Shown: positions 1-10,153 of the stretch, piece by piece | Layout of the letters: each line of letters begins with the position of its first letter | How positions within the stretch are numbered: position 1 is the stretch's first letter | Assembly: GCA_934426285.1 (NCBI GenBank) | Contig: CAKRYE010000015.1 | Coordinates: 1 to 41,677 of the forward strand | Origin: an uncultured Blautia sp. | GTDB lineage: Bacteria; Bacillota; Clostridia; Lachnospirales; Lachnospiraceae | DNA: 41,677 bases | Direction of reading: 5' to 3' | Translations under genes and position numbers: made by a program | Notes under the pieces: model-generated | The model's database searches: none | The model's input: the letters and a program-made list of their open reading frames with translations, nothing else | Told to the model about the DNA's origin: nothing

Positions 1-62
1 ACTGTATGAAACTCCGCACGTTTGGCACGCCCCTCTGTTTTCAGAAGTTTATATTCTGCCAT
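1..62 (-). CDS. tgt: queuine tRNA-ribosyltransferase Tgt, N-terminus only (runs off window start)
   Basis: Only the first 20 codons are inside the window. They translate to MAEYKLLKTEGRAKRAEFHT, which matches the conserved beginning of bacterial Tgt (a KxxGRAKRxEFxTxHG-type start). Tgt exchanges guanine for the queuine precursor preQ1 at the wobble position of GUN-anticodon tRNAs. The ATG at 62 is preceded by a GAGGAG ribosome site at a normal distance. A good promoter lies 35 bases further upstream. The catalytic aspartates and zinc site lie outside the window, so identity rests on the N-terminal signature only. Confidence 0.75.
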   Translation of the reverse strand, partial: MAEYKLLKTEGRAKRAEFHT

Positions 63-96
63 TTTTCTTCTCCTCTTGATAAAAATCACTTTTTTC

Positions 97-125
97 ATTA
101 TATCTTGAAATAGCTGAATTTTCAA
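97..125 (-). promoter_or_regulatory. sigma-A type promoter for tgt
   Basis: Read on the minus strand there is TTGAAA, a 17-base spacer and a perfect TATAAT. The start site would fall near 90, giving a leader of roughly 28 bases before the tgt ATG at 62. Confidence 0.65.
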
Positions 126-159
126 CTGCAAATCACTCAAACCTTGGTAAACTTTCATA

Positions 160-188
160 TTGTCTTTTCCAGACCATTAGCGTATAAT
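160..188 (+). promoter_or_regulatory. sigma-A type promoter for the acyl-CoA dehydratase activase gene
   Basis: TTGTCT at 160 and a perfect TATAAT at 183 are separated by 17 bases. The predicted leader before the ATG at 290 is about 95 bases. The bases around the -10 (TTAGCGTATAAT) closely resemble those of the gdhA promoter (TTAGTGTATAAT). The rest of the 63-289 interval shows no gene. Confidence 0.55.
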
Positions 189-289
189 ATTACGGAATAT
201 TCCATATCTGGAAACAGATATTTTAATAGGAAAGAATTACTTTACTATTTTTTCTTTTTATACAGAAAGAGGAGGCTTGAATTTACTTT

Positions 290-3200
290 ATGAATTACAA
301 AACACTTGGAATTGACATTGGTTCCACTACTGTAAAGATCGCGATCTTAGATGAGAATGAAAATCTCATTTTCGCGGATTACAAGCGTCATTTTGCGAAC
401 ATTCAGGAAACCCTTGCAGACCTTCTTCAGGAGGCCTTTGACCAGTATGGCGAGATGACTCTCCATCCTGTGATCACAGGTTCCGGCGGTCTGACCCTTG
501 CCAACCATCTGGGCGTTCCTTTTACTCAGGAGGTTATTGCAGTTTCTACTTCTCTGCAGAAGCTGGCACCAAAGACAGATGTTGCCATCGAGCTTGGCGG
601 TGAGGATGCCAAGATCATTTATTTCGAAAACGGAAACGTAGAACAGCGTATGAACGGTATCTGTGCAGGCGGTACCGGTTCTTTCATCGACCAGATGGCT
701 TCTCTTCTCCAGACAGATGCCACAGGTCTGAATGAATATGCCAAAGATTACAAAGCGCTCTACCCGATTGCTGCACGCTGCGGTGTTTTCGCCAAAACGG
801 ATATCCAGCCGCTGATCAATGACGGTGCAACCAAACCGGATCTGTCAGCTTCTATTTTCCAGGCAGTTGTAAACCAGACCATCTCCGGTCTTGCCTGTGG
901 AAAACCCATCCGTGGACATGTTGCATTCCTGGGTGGTCCGCTTCACTTCCTGTCCGAACTGAGAGAATCCTTTATCCGTACTTTGAAGCTGGATGAGGAA
1001 CACACCATCTTTCCGGAGAACTCCCATCTTTTTGCAGCCATTGGTTCTGCATTAAATGCAAAAGAAGACATCTCCATTTCCCTGACAGAAATGAAAGACA
1101 GACTCCGCAATTCCATTAAGCTGGATTTCGAAGTAGAACGTATGGAACCGCTTTTCGCATCTCAGGAAGAATACGATGCATTTGCAAAACGTCAGAGTTC
1201 CTACAAAGTAAAAACAGGAGATCTGGCTACATATAAAGGAAACTGCTATCTGGGTATTGATGCAGGTTCCACCACAACCAAAACTGCACTGGTAGGCGAA
1301 GATGGAACACTTCTCTATTCCTTTTACAGCAGCAACAACGGAAACCCGTTAAAAACTACCATTCGTTCTATTAAAGAGATTTACGAGCTGCTTCCCAAAG
1401 ATGCAAAGATCGCTTATTCCTGTTCTACAGGTTACGGCGAGGCTCTGATCAAGGCTGCCCTGATCCTGGATGAGGGCGAGGTTGAGACCGTATCCCATTA
1501 CTATGCAGCTGCTTTCTTTGACCCGGAGGTAGACTGTATCCTGGATATCGGCGGACAGGATATGAAATGTATCAAGATCCGCAACAAGACCGTTGACAGC
1601 GTACAGTTAAATGAAGCATGCTCCTCCGGATGCGGTTCCTTTATTGAAACCTTTGCCAAATCCCTGAATTATACAGTACAGGATTTCGCAAAAGCTGCTG
1701 TTTTTGCACAGCATCCTATTGATCTTGGTACCAGATGTACTGTTTTCATGAATTCCAAGGTAAAGCAGGCGCAGAAAGAGGGAGCTGAGGTTTCCGATAT
1801 TTCCGCAGGTCTTGCTTACTCTGTTATCAAAAATGCACTCTATAAGGTTATCAAGGTTTCTGATGCTTCCGAACTTGGCAGACACATCGTTGTACAGGGT
1901 GGTACTTTCTACAATGATGCGGTTCTTCGAAGCTTCGAAAAGATTGCCGGCTGCGAAGCTATCCGTCCGGATATTGCCGGAATCATGGGTGCCTTCGGTG
2001 CTGCACTGATTGCCCGCGAACGCCATCAGGAAGGCGCAGAAACGACTATGCTCTCCATTGATAAGATCAACGAGCTGAAATATACAACTTCTATGGCAAA
2101 CTGTCGTGGATGTACCAATAACTGCCGTCTGACTATCAACAAATTCTCCGGAGGCCGCCAGTATGTAAGCGGTAACCGCTGCGAGCGTGGTATCGGTAAG
2201 GAAAAGAACAAAGATCATATTCCGAATCTTTATGAATATAAATATAAACGTATTTTCTCCTACACACCGCTTACTGCTGATAAGGCAACGCGAGGCAAAG
2301 TAGGTATCCCGCGTGTTCTGAATATGTTTGAGAATTATCCTTTCTGGTATACTTTCTTTACAGAACTGAAGTATGAAGTTGTGCTCTCTCCTACTTCCAC
2401 CAGAAAGATTTATGAGCTGGGTATTGAGTCCATTCCAAGTGAGTCCGAATGCTACCCTGCCAAGCTCGCCCATGGCCATGTAACCTGGCTGATCCGCAAT
2501 GGCGTGAAATTTATTTTCTACCCATGTATCCCATATGAACGTAACGAGTTCCCGGATGCAGTCAATCACTACAACTGCCCGATCGTTACCTCTTATGCCG
2601 AAAATATCAAGAATAACGTAGACGAATTAAACGATCCGTCCATTACCTTCCGCAATCCGTTCCTTGCATTTACTTCTGAGGAAATTCTGGCCAATCGTCT
2701 GGTAGAGGAATTTAAGGATATCCCGGCTGAAGAAGTCAAAGCTGCTGTGCATAAGGGCTGGGAGGAAATGGCTGCTGCACGCCGCGATGTGCAGAAAAAA
2801 GGGGAAGAAACCCTGAAATATCTAGAAGAGACAGGACGCCATGGTATTGTCCTTGCAGGCCGTCCATACCATATTGACCCGGAAATCCATCATGGTATCC
2901 CAGATCTGATCAACAGCTATGGTATTGCCGTACTTACTGAGGATTCTATTTCTCATCTGGCACCTGTGGAACGCCCGATCCGCGTCAATGACCAGTGGAT
3001 GTACCACTCCAGACTGTATGCTGCCGCAAACTATGTAAAGACACGTGATGATCTGGATCTGATCCAGCTGAACTCTTTCGGATGTGGTCTGGATGCAGTT
3101 ACTACAGACGAGGTTTATGAAATCCTTGACGGAAGTGACAAAATCTACACCTGCTTAAAGATTGACGAGGTAAATAACCTTGGTGCTGCAAGAATCCGTA

Positions 3201-4531
3201 TCCGTTCCCTGATCGCTGCCATCCGCGCAAAAAAAGCCCAGGGACAGAAACGTACTGTCAAGCCTGCTTCCATTGATAAAGTATCCTTTACAAAGGAAAT
3301 GAGAAAGGACTATACCATCCTCTGTCCGCAGATGTCACCCTTCCATTTCAGTCTCCTGCAGGCAGCATTCAATTCCTGCGGATACAACCTGGAGGTACTT
3401 CCGAACGACAATAAGCATGCAGTGGATGTTGGTCTGAAATATGTAAACAATGACGCCTGCTATCCGTCTCTGATCGTTGTGGGACAGATCATGGATGCTC
3501 TGCTTTCCGGTAAATATGACCTGAATAAAACGGCAGTTGTCATGTCCCAGACAGGTGGCGGATGTCGTGCTTCCAACTATATCGCATTTATCCGCCGCGC
3601 ATTAAAAAAAGCCGGTATGGAGCAGATTCCGGTTATCTCTGTTAACTTAAGTGGTCTGGAAAGCAATCCCGGATTCAAACTTACACTTCCATTAGTAAAG
3701 AAAGTAGCTTACGGTGCCGTATTCGGAGATATCCTGATGAAATGCGTATATCGTATGCGTCCTTACGAGCTGGAAGAGGGAATTGTAAACAGGAAGCACA
3801 AAATCTGGGAACAGCGTGTGATCTCTTTCTTAAGCGGAAGCAGTGTCAGCCACAGCCAGTTTAAGAAAATGTGCCGCGAAATGGTTCATGAATTTGATAC
3901 CATTCCGATCAGCGATGTGAAGAAGCCTCGTGTGGGCATCGTAGGTGAGATCCTTGTCAAGTTCCTGCCTGCTGCAAACAATCATCTGGCAGAGCTTCTG
4001 GAATCCGAAGGTGCTGAGGCAGTTGTACCGGATCTGATCGATTTCATGTGCTACTGCTTCTACAACCAGAACTTTAAGGTAGAAAATCTTGGCTTCAAGA
4101 AGTCCAAGGCAACCATGGCAAACTGGGGAATCAAAGCAATCGAATGGGTGAGAAAGCCTGCAAGCGAAGCTCTTGCACAGAGCCGCCATTTCGCACCGCC
4201 TGCTGATATCAGAGATCTGGCAAAAATGGCATCTCCCATCGTTTCCACCGGAAACCAGACAGGTGAAGGATGGTTCCTGACAGGAGAGATGATGGAACTG
4301 ATTCATGGAGATGTTCCGAATATTGTTTGTATCCAGCCTTTCGGATGTCTGCCGAACCACATTGTAGGTAAGGGTGTTATCAAAGAAATCCGCAGAGAAT
4401 ATCCGACAGCAAACATTGTAGCCATCGACTATGATCCGGGTGCAAGTGAAGTCAACCAGCTGAACCGAATCAAGCTGATGCTCTCCACAGCCCAGAAAAA
4501 CCTGAAAAAAGCAGAAAAGAAAGACGCATAA
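290..4531 (+). CDS. giant 2-hydroxyacyl-CoA dehydratase activase-like protein (two BadF/BcrA ATPase domains plus DUF2229)
   Basis: The 1413-residue protein has two tandem ASKHA-fold ATPase domains of the BadF/BadG/BcrA/BcrD type. Domain 1 (about 5-258) has [10 protein letters not shown] and cysteines C125 ([11 protein letters not shown]) and C164 (RCGVFAKTD), matching the two cysteines by which HgdC-type activators share a 4Fe-4S cluster at the dimer interface. Domain 2 (about 319-585) has [11 protein letters not shown]444/C448 and C483. A cysteine group follows (C605, C608, C612, C631), then the DUF2229 region and a C-terminal part resembling dehydratase subunits. The family is proposed to use ATP to inject an electron into radical dehydratases or related enzymes; the substrate of these giant fused forms is not known to me. 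No separate dehydratase subunit gene is adjacent. The ribosome site (GGAGG at 271-275) is 14 bases from the ATG, unusually far, but an in-frame stop at 278 excludes an earlier start. Confidence 0.9.
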   Translation: MNYKTLGIDIGSTTVKIAILDENENLIFADYKRHFANIQETLADLLQEAFDQYGEMTLHPVITGSGGLTLANHLGVPFTQEVIAVSTSLQKLAPKTDVAIELGGEDAKIIYFENGNVEQRMNGICAGGTGSFIDQMASLLQTDATGLNEYAKDYKALYPIAARCGVFAKTDIQPLINDGATKPDLSASIFQAVVNQTISGLACGKPIRGHVAFLGGPLHFLSELRESFIRTLKLDEEHTIFPENSHLFAAIGSALNAKEDISISLTEMKDRLRNSIKLDFEVERMEPLFASQEEYDAFAKRQSSYKVKTGDLATYKGNCYLGIDAGSTTTKTALVGEDGTLLYSFYSSNNGNPLKTTIRSIKEIYELLPKDAKIAYSCSTGYGEALIKAALILDEGEVETVSHYYAAAFFDPEVDCILDIGGQDMKCIKIRNKTVDSVQLNEACSSGCGSFIETFAKSLNYTVQDFAKAAVFAQHPIDLGTRCTVFMNSKVKQAQKEGAEVSDISAGLAYSVIKNALYKVIKVSDASELGRHIVVQGGTFYNDAVLRSFEKIAGCEAIRPDIAGIMGAFGAALIARERHQEGAETTMLSIDKINELKYTTSMANCRGCTNNCRLTINKFSGGRQYVSGNRCERGIGKEKNKDHIPNLYEYKYKRIFSYTPLTADKATRGKVGIPRVLNMFENYPFWYTFFTELKYEVVLSPTSTRKIYELGIESIPSESECYPAKLAHGHVTWLIRNGVKFIFYPCIPYERNEFPDAVNHYNCPIVTSYAENIKNNVDELNDPSITFRNPFLAFTSEEILANRLVEEFKDIPAEEVKAAVHKGWEEMAAARRDVQKKGEETLKYLEETGRHGIVLAGRPYHIDPEIHHGIPDLINSYGIAVLTEDSISHLAPVERPIRVNDQWMYHSRLYAAANYVKTRDDLDLIQLNSFGCGLDAVTTDEVYEILDGSDKIYTCLKIDEVNNLGAARIRIRSLIAAIRAKKAQGQKRTVKPASIDKVSFTKEMRKDYTILCPQMSPFHFSLLQAAFNSCGYNLEVLPNDNKHAVDVGLKYVNNDACYPSLIVVGQIMDALLSGKYDLNKTAVVMSQTGGGCRASNYIAFIRRALKKAGMEQIPVISVNLSGLESNPGFKLTLPLVKKVAYGAVFGDILMKCVYRMRPYELEEGIVNRKHKIWEQRVISFLSGSSVSHSQFKKMCREMVHEFDTIPISDVKKPRVGIVGEILVKFLPAANNHLAELLESEGAEAVVPDLIDFMCYCFYNQNFKVENLGFKKSKATMANWGIKAIEWVRKPASEALAQSRHFAPPADIRDLAKMASPIVSTGNQTGEGWFLTGEMMELIHGDVPNIVCIQPFGCLPNHIVGKGVIKEIRREYPTANIVAIDYDPGASEVNQLNRIKLMLSTAQKNLKKAEKKDA

Positions 4532-4534
4532 AAT

Positions 4535-4618
4535 AAAAGAGTTATATTTCAGAAATTTTAAATGTGTTTCTATTTTAGAAATACATTTAAACCATGAAAT
4601 ATAACTCTTTTGTTTTTT
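4535..4618. terminator. long bidirectional terminator between convergent genes
   Basis: A 16-base arm (AAAAGAGTTATATTTC, 4535-4550) is exactly complementary to 4596-4611. Inside is a second stem, AAATGTGTTTCTA pairing with TAGAAATACATTT. The hairpin ends in T-rich sequence on both strands. It sits between the plus-strand activase and the minus-strand flippase. Confidence 0.8.
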
Positions 4619-4646
4619 ATAACTTCTTTTTTATAATTTCTGTTTT

Positions 4647-6275
4647 TTAATTATTCTGCCAGAACGGAAGTTTCTCTGCAATCCTTATCAGATAGCTTCC
4701 ACCCGGAATTCTTCTAAGCTGTGATTCTGACGGCTTGCTGATGATCAGGTAAGCAAACAGATAAACAACCGCAGCAACAGGAATGGAAACGATCAGACAA
4801 ATGAAATTGGATTTTACAAAAATGTTCAGTCCATAGCAGATACAGCCTGCAACAATTCCCATGGGAACAGATGCAAGAACAGGATACAGATATCCTTCTT
4901 TCCATGGATTCTTGTACTGCAGATATTTCTTCATGGCTCTGTCATTTAATACACATACAACCACAGAATAAATCACCATTGCGATCAGCAGTGCATAAAC
5001 GCCAAGATTTGTAGTAAACAGCAGCACTACCACTACCACAATATCCACAACCAGTGCGATTGCAGCCGTAATCACCGGAATCCTCTGCTGTCCGATTGCC
5101 TGCAGAACTCCATTGGAAATATTTGACATTCCATTAAGCAGAATTGAAAAGGAACCAAGGATCAGCAGGTTGGCTGCCAGTCCTGTGGAATTTCCGTAAA
5201 GCAAAAATACAATCGGCTGTGCAAGCACTGCCAGTCCCATTGCACATGGGGCGGAAACTACCATAGAAAGCTGTACGGTCTGGTCAATGCACTCTCTGGT
5301 CGCTTCAATATCTCCGGTGGCATACAGGGCGGAAACTTCCGGGATCATGGAAGTAGGTGCCGTACTGGACAGGGTCAGAGGAATATTGATAATTGTCATA
5401 AAGTAAGTAGCATACTCTGCATATAAAATACCGATCTGCGCGGCATCTCCGCCTCTTCTTCCCAGAATATCCGAGAAAAGATACCCATTGATATAAGCAT
5501 TTACATTATAAACAAAGGCGCTGAGAATGATCGGCGAAACAACCAGGATGATCACACGAAAGATCTCTTTGTAGGACTCTTCCTGATGTCTGTGGTCTCT
5601 CTCTACCCGGTGCAAGATTTTTCTGCGGTTCACACCATACACCAGAAGCATGAATACCAATGCAGTCACCACTCCGGCTCCGGTTCCTACTGTGGAACCT
5701 GCTGCCCCCCATTTTGCAATGCTGTTCTCTGTTCCATCTGAGAATGCATTGATGAAGCCCCAGGCTGCCAGAAGACTGACTGCCGCATTAAATACCTGCT
5801 CAATGATCTGGGAGATAGATGTTGGCATCATATTTCTGTATGCCTGAAAATATCCTCTGAATACCCCAAGGATACCGGACAAAAAAATCGTCGGAGCCAG
5901 GATCTGAAGTGCCGGAATTGCATCCTTCTGATTCTGAGGGATGATCAGTCCTGCTCCAAAGAGACAGAATAAACCGACCGCTCCGCCAATCACCATGGCA
6001 TAGATCATGGCACCCTTAAAGAATTTATGTGCATTTCTGTAATCCTTCAGAGCAATACGCTCGGAGATCAGTTTGGATACCGCCTGCGGGATACTAAAGG
6101 ATGCGATCATCAGAAGGATCATATAAGCATTCTGCGCAAGACTTGTATAGCCCATTCCCAGACTTCCGATAATATTGGAAAGGGGGCTCTTGTACAGAAG
6201 ACCGATCACCTTGGAGATCATAGCTGCAATCATCAGAAAGGATGCATTTTTTACTAAATTGTTTTTCTGATTCAT
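4647..6275 (-). CDS. polysaccharide/lipid-linked precursor flippase, SpoVB/MATE-like (MOP superfamily)
   Basis: The 542-residue protein is almost entirely hydrophobic segments, about 14, as in the MOP exporter superfamily (Wzx, MurJ, SpoVB). The N-terminus (NLVKNASFLMIAAMISKVIG) and the following QAVSKLISERI segment are typical of Firmicute SpoVB/YtgP-type flippases, which move undecaprenyl-linked sugars across the membrane for peptidoglycan or spore cortex. It is the last gene of a minus-strand run hisH-hisF-ung-flippase, 45 bases after ung. The ATG at 6275 has only a weak ribosome site, suggesting modest expression. Whether the substrate is lipid II or another lipid-linked glycan cannot be read from the sequence. 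It lies 14 kb from the teichoic-acid-like cluster, so a link there is not supported. Confidence 0.85.
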   Translation of the reverse strand: MNQKNNLVKNASFLMIAAMISKVIGLLYKSPLSNIIGSLGMGYTSLAQNAYMILLMIASFSIPQAVSKLISERIALKDYRNAHKFFKGAMIYAMVIGGAVGLFCLFGAGLIIPQNQKDAIPALQILAPTIFLSGILGVFRGYFQAYRNMMPTSISQIIEQVFNAAVSLLAAWGFINAFSDGTENSIAKWGAAGSTVGTGAGVVTALVFMLLVYGVNRRKILHRVERDHRHQEESYKEIFRVIILVVSPIILSAFVYNVNAYINGYLFSDILGRRGGDAAQIGILYAEYATYFMTIINIPLTLSSTAPTSMIPEVSALYATGDIEATRECIDQTVQLSMVVSAPCAMGLAVLAQPIVFLLYGNSTGLAANLLILGSFSILLNGMSNISNGVLQAIGQQRIPVITAAIALVVDIVVVVVLLFTTNLGVYALLIAMVIYSVVVCVLNDRAMKKYLQYKNPWKEGYLYPVLASVPMGIVAGCICYGLNIFVKSNFICLIVSIPVAAVVYLFAYLIISKPSESQLRRIPGGSYLIRIAEKLPFWQNN

Positions 6276-6320
6276 GTTATCACTGTGTGTCTTTTACCTG
6301 ACTACACATTACCTCTTTTC

Positions 6321-6995
6321 TTATATATTTTCTATCTGCCAGTCGATTGGTTCCAGACCGTTGGCAACAAGAAATTCGTTTGTTTTACTGAAATGTTTAC
6401 ACCCGAAAAATCCCCTGTAAGCAGACAGAGGACTTGGATGAGGTGCCTCCAGGATCAGATGCTTCGGATTATTCAGCATGGATTTTTTCATCTGCGCCGG
6501 ACGTCCCCAGAGCAGAAATACCATAGGACGGTCCTGCTCATTCAGAACCTGGATCGCAGCATCCGTAAACTGCTCCCAGCCGATCCCCCTGTGCGAATTT
6601 GCCTGATGGGCGCGTACAGTCAGAACTGTGTTCAGAAGAAGCACTCCCTGCTTTGCCCATTTCTCCAGATAACCGTTATTGGGGATATAGCATCCACAGT
6701 CATCATGGAGCTCCTGATAAATATTCACCAGGGACGGCGGAGTCTCCACTCCTCTCTTTACGGAAAAACAAAGCCCATGAGCCTGCCCGTCATTATGATA
6801 GGGATCCTGTCCCAGAATCACTACCTTCACTTCATTTAACGGTGTAAAATGAAATGCATTAAACAGATCATCCGCAGGAGGAAAAATCTTCCTGGTCTGA
6901 TATTCTGTCATCACCGTTTTATATAATTTTGCATAATACGGCTGGTGGAACTCCCCCTTCAGGGCTTCCAGCCAGTCACCTGAAATTGCTGACAT
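6321..6995 (-). CDS. ung: uracil-DNA glycosylase, family 1
   Basis: The 224-residue length is normal for family 1 UDG. All signature blocks are present: the water-activating loop VVILGQDPYHNDGQAHG with the catalytic Asp, the uracil-binding LLLNTVLTVR with Asn, and the leucine loop APHPSPLSAYRGF with catalytic His. The enzyme removes uracil arising from cytosine deamination or dUTP incorporation and starts base-excision repair. The gene starts 32 bases after hisF and precedes the flippase, so it is probably co-transcribed with both. The ATG at 6995 follows a GAAGGATAAGG ribosome site. Confidence 0.97.
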   Translation of the reverse strand: MSAISGDWLEALKGEFHQPYYAKLYKTVMTEYQTRKIFPPADDLFNAFHFTPLNEVKVVILGQDPYHNDGQAHGLCFSVKRGVETPPSLVNIYQELHDDCGCYIPNNGYLEKWAKQGVLLLNTVLTVRAHQANSHRGIGWEQFTDAAIQVLNEQDRPMVFLLWGRPAQMKKSMLNNPKHLILEAPHPSPLSAYRGFFGCKHFSKTNEFLVANGLEPIDWQIENI

Positions 6996-7027
6996 ACCTT
7001 ATCCTTCACCTCTTGTATTTTTCGTGG

Positions 7028-7786
7028 TCATCGTCTGACAGAAATTCCTCTGTCAGCCAGATAATCCTTCACCTGAGAAATCTCCAGTTCTTTATAATGG
7101 AACAAAGACGCAGCCAGCGCAGCATCTGCTCCTCCTTCGGTCAGTGCATCATAAAAATGCTCCAGTGTACCTGCACCGCCTGATGCGATCACAGGAATAG
7201 AAACAGCATCAGCGATTGCTCTGGTAAGAGCCAGATCATATCCTGCTTTTGTACCGTCACAGTCCATACTGGTGAGAAGAATTTCTCCTGCACCCAGAGC
7301 TTCCACTTTCTTTGCCCACTCTATGGCATCAATCCCTGTATCCAGTCTTCCGCCATGTTTGTAAATATTCCATCCACCATCCTCTCTGCGCTTGGCATCA
7401 ATGGCAACCACTACGCACTGGCTTCCAAACTTGTCAGCCGCCTCACTGATCAGTTCCGGTCTGTCAATTGCCGCAGAATTTACGGAAATCTTATCTGCTC
7501 CTTCTCTCAGCAGTTTCTTGAAATCATCTACAGTACGGATACCGCCGCCTACTGTAAACGGGATAAATACATTGGCAGCAACCCGTCTTACCATATCAAC
7601 TACCGTATCTCTCTGTTCGCAGGATGCTGTAATATCGAGAAACACCAGTTCATCTGCTCCTGCTGCATCATAGGCTTTGGCAATCTCCACCGGATCACCT
7701 GCATCGCGAAGCTGCACAAAATTTACACCCTTTACCACACGTCCGTTATTTACATCCAGGCAGGGAATAATTCTCTTTGTAAACAT
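7028..7786 (-). CDS. hisF: imidazole glycerol phosphate synthase, cyclase subunit HisF
   Basis: The 252-residue (beta/alpha)8 barrel opens with [20 protein letters not shown], carrying the first catalytic Asp (CLDV). The second is in VVAIDAKR. Phosphate-binding loops are visible (TVGGGIR, IASGGAG). With HisH it converts PRFAR and ammonia to IGP and AICAR, the fifth step of histidine synthesis and a link to purine synthesis. The ATG at 7786 is chosen because a GGAGG site lies just upstream and the family begins here; an open frame extending to 7843 is ignored. It starts one base after the hisH stop, so translation is probably coupled. No other his gene is in the window. Confidence 0.97.
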   Translation of the reverse strand: MFTKRIIPCLDVNNGRVVKGVNFVQLRDAGDPVEIAKAYDAAGADELVFLDITASCEQRDTVVDMVRRVAANVFIPFTVGGGIRTVDDFKKLLREGADKISVNSAAIDRPELISEAADKFGSQCVVVAIDAKRREDGGWNIYKHGGRLDTGIDAIEWAKKVEALGAGEILLTSMDCDGTKAGYDLALTRAIADAVSIPVIASGGAGTLEHFYDALTEGGADAALAASLFHYKELEISQVKDYLADRGISVRR

Positions 7787-7787
7787 C

Positions 7788-8426
7788 TTAATTTCCCTCC
7801 TTTTCAGTATTGCCGTCTTTTCCGACAGCAGCAAAATTTTCAAGTATCTTCAGTCCCCATTTGCTGCTCTTTTCCGGATGGAACTGGCAGGCAAATACAT
7901 TGTCCTTTTCTACGGAAGCATGAATACAAGTGCTATATTCTGTAGTAGCCTTTACAATTTCAGGCTCCTCTGCCTGCAGATAATAGGAATGCACAAAATA
8001 TACATAAGTCTGTTCCGGGATTCCCTGAAACAGTCTGCCATTATTCTGAAAATGCAGGGAATTCCATCCCATATGTGGAATCTTAAGCCCGGGCGCAGGC
8101 GGGATCTTAACAATTTTCCCTTTCAGGATTCCAAGGCCTTCCACACCCGGTGTCTCCTCGCTGCTTTCAAACAGAAGCTGTAATCCCAGACAGATTCCCA
8201 GAAAGGGTGTCTTCTTCTCTACAATCTCATGGATCACAGGTACAAGTCCGTATGTATGAAGATTCTCCATAGCCTGTCCAAAGCTTCCTACTCCGGGCAA
8301 AATTACTTTATCTGCATTTAGCAGAGTCTGCGGATCACGTGATACCACAGTTTTTTCTCCAAGATAATGAAGCGCTTTTTCTACACTTTTGATATTTCCT
8401 GCATCATAGTCAATTATTCCAATCAT
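7788..8426 (-). CDS. hisH: imidazole glycerol phosphate synthase, glutamine amidotransferase subunit HisH
   Basis: This is a 212-residue class I glutamine amidotransferase. The nucleophile Cys is in [13 protein letters not shown], and the His/Glu pair of the triad is in [14 protein letters not shown]. The N-terminus [19 protein letters not shown] is typical of HisH. It supplies ammonia to HisF through the barrel. The ATG at 8426 is preceded by AGGAGGAAGAC. It is the first gene of the hisH-hisF-ung-flippase run. The upstream 8427-8514 bases hold no clear promoter; a TATACT-like -10 near 8505-8510 is weak. Confidence 0.97.
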   Translation of the reverse strand: MIGIIDYDAGNIKSVEKALHYLGEKTVVSRDPQTLLNADKVILPGVGSFGQAMENLHTYGLVPVIHEIVEKKTPFLGICLGLQLLFESSEETPGVEGLGILKGKIVKIPPAPGLKIPHMGWNSLHFQNNGRLFQGIPEQTYVYFVHSYYLQAEEPEIVKATTEYSTCIHASVEKDNVFACQFHPEKSSKWGLKILENFAAVGKDGNTEKEGN

Positions 8427-8514
8427 GTCTTCCTCCTGATGTTTCTGCTCAATTCTTGTATTTCATCATAACCATCCTGTCATTATCTTTTCATCCATCT
8501 GTATAGTATAACCT

Positions 8515-8560
8515 AAAAACAGACAGTTGCAAAGTGCTTTCTTTGCTTCTGCCTGTTTTT
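8515..8560 (-). terminator. terminator of the two-component system operon
   Basis: On the minus strand AAAAACAGGCAG pairs with CTGTCTGTTTTT (one G-U pair), enclosing a second stem GCAAAG/CTTTGC. The outer arm ends in a T run. It lies 6 bases after the histidine kinase stop. Confidence 0.7.
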
Positions 8561-8566
8561 CTTACT

Positions 8567-10153
8567 TTACTGCCTGCTGTCCAGAGTAAACCAGAATTCT
8601 ACTCCATTATCAAAATTACAAACGCCATACTTCTGGTTCATTCCTTCCACAATTGCCTTTACAATGGAAAGTCCAATTCCGCTGCCTCCATATTCTCTGG
8701 TACGGGCCTTGTCTACCTTGTAAAACTTATTCCACAGATTTGGAAGATCCTCTTCAGGAATTGGCATTCCGGTATTAAATACCGTTACCTTCACACAATC
8801 AGCCTCCTGCAGAACCTTAATTTCCACTTTTCGCTCTCCGTCCAGATGATTCAGGGCATTACTTGTATAGTTGGTTACCACCTCTTCTGTCTTAAATTCA
8901 TCTGCCCATACATATACAGGATCCTGTGCCTCAAATATCACAGTGGCTTCTTTCTGCTCGATCATAATATGCATGGACTGCAGGACTCCATGGATCAGTG
9001 ATACAATATCAAAGCGTTCCATCATTGGCGCATCCTTGCCGGATTCCAGCTGGTTTAAGGTCAGCAGATTTTTTACAAGCTTATTCATTTTGGATGCTTC
9101 ATCCATAATTACTTCACAGTAAAAAGCCCTGCTCTCCGGATCATCCGATATATTTTCATTCAGTCCCTCTGCATATCCCTGAATAAGCGCAATGGGCGTT
9201 TTCAGCTCATGGGAAACATTATCCAGAAATTCCTTACGCATCTCATCGATCTTGATCTTATCCTCAATATCCTTCTGCAGCTTATTGTTTGCGGATTTCA
9301 ATTCAGAAATTGTATTTTCCAGTTTTCTGGACATTTTGTTAAAATTATCGCCCAGAACATCAATCTCATTTCCTGCATGGCTCTCATATCTGGCTTCAAA
9401 ATCCAGATTGGACATTTTTTCAGAAAGCTTTGTCAGTTCACTGATGGGTCTGGTGATCCGGTTGGTGATCAGTAATATCAGCAAGCCGCTGATCAGAATG
9501 ATCGCTACTCCCACAAACAGATAAAAGTTGTTGGATATGGCTACACTCTCCTTAATACTCTCCAGTGGAGAACGGATCAGATAGTAGTATCCATTTTCAT
9601 ACTGACCCCAGCATTCTACATACTCCATACCTGCAAAACGGTCATGTACCTGCCAGATGATGCCATCTTCTGTCTGCTTCAGAATATGACTGTGTTCCAT
9701 ATCTTTATCCAGATCATTAATATATCCAAAAAGTTTACTGCGGAGCATTTTTGCCATATTGGCTTCCCCCCAGTAATAATAACCACTGTTCTCCTCATTT
9801 ACAATGATCCAGGTCAGATTATTTCTGGAACTGCTGTGTTCAATCTCATCCGGTATCTCTTCCTCTGTCTTCGACTGATTCTCGATTTCTCCATCTTTAT
9901 CTGTATCATATTTCAGAAGATTATCCAAATTCATCTGAGAAAGGACTGTCCTGGCATCCTCCAGCACTTCCACTTTTTTTGATACATAATACCGTTCCAG
10001 AAAAAGCCCGTTTATCAATGTAATAGAAAAAATCGACACCAGGAGAAGGCCAATAAACAGAACTGAGATCTGATGTTTCAGGGAATGGAATTTTCTGAGA
10101 TTTTTCTTCTTTTTACTGTTCTGCTTTTTTTCTTTTCTGTCCCCGGACATCAT
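8567..10153 (-). CDS. membrane sensor histidine kinase (HAMP, HisKA, HATPase)
   Basis: The 528-residue protein has a basic N-terminus, a first membrane segment at about 30-52, an extracytoplasmic sensor region of about 155 residues, a second membrane segment at about 210-230, and a HAMP linker (ITRPISELTKLSEKMSNLDF). The HisKA box has phospho-accepting H315 (EFLDNVSHELKTPIALIQGY). The ATP-binding part has an N box (NYTSNALNH) and a G2 box (GGSGIGLSIVKAI). The G1 box reads VFNTGMPI, with Asn where many kinases have Asp. The start overlaps the regulator stop as ATGA, so the pair is translationally coupled. The acidic sensor region (KYDTDKDGEIENQ) gives no clear ligand. The architecture resembles VanS/PhoR-like envelope sensors, but the signal is unknown. 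Confidence 0.92.
   Translation of the reverse strand: MMSGDRKEKKQNSKKKKNLRKFHSLKHQISVLFIGLLLVSIFSITLINGLFLERYYVSKKVEVLEDARTVLSQMNLDNLLKYDTDKDGEIENQSKTEEEIPDEIEHSSSRNNLTWIIVNEENSGYYYWGEANMAKMLRSKLFGYINDLDKDMEHSHILKQTEDGIIWQVHDRFAGMEYVECWGQYENGYYYLIRSPLESIKESVAISNNFYLFVGVAIILISGLLILLITNRITRPISELTKLSEKMSNLDFEARYESHAGNEIDVLGDNFNKMSRKLENTISELKSANNKLQKDIEDKIKIDEMRKEFLDNVSHELKTPIALIQGYAEGLNENISDDPESRAFYCEVIMDEASKMNKLVKNLLTLNQLESGKDAPMMERFDIVSLIHGVLQSMHIMIEQKEATVIFEAQDPVYVWADEFKTEEVVTNYTSNALNHLDGERKVEIKVLQEADCVKVTVFNTGMPIPEEDLPNLWNKFYKVDKARTREYGGSGIGLSIVKAIVEGMNQKYGVCNFDNGVEFWFTLDSRQ

Noticed and set aside
1607..2569. 320-codon open frame on the minus strand inside the activase gene
   Set aside because: It lies wholly antisense to a well-supported gene, has no recognisable domain and no ribosome site; it follows from the codon bias of the real gene.
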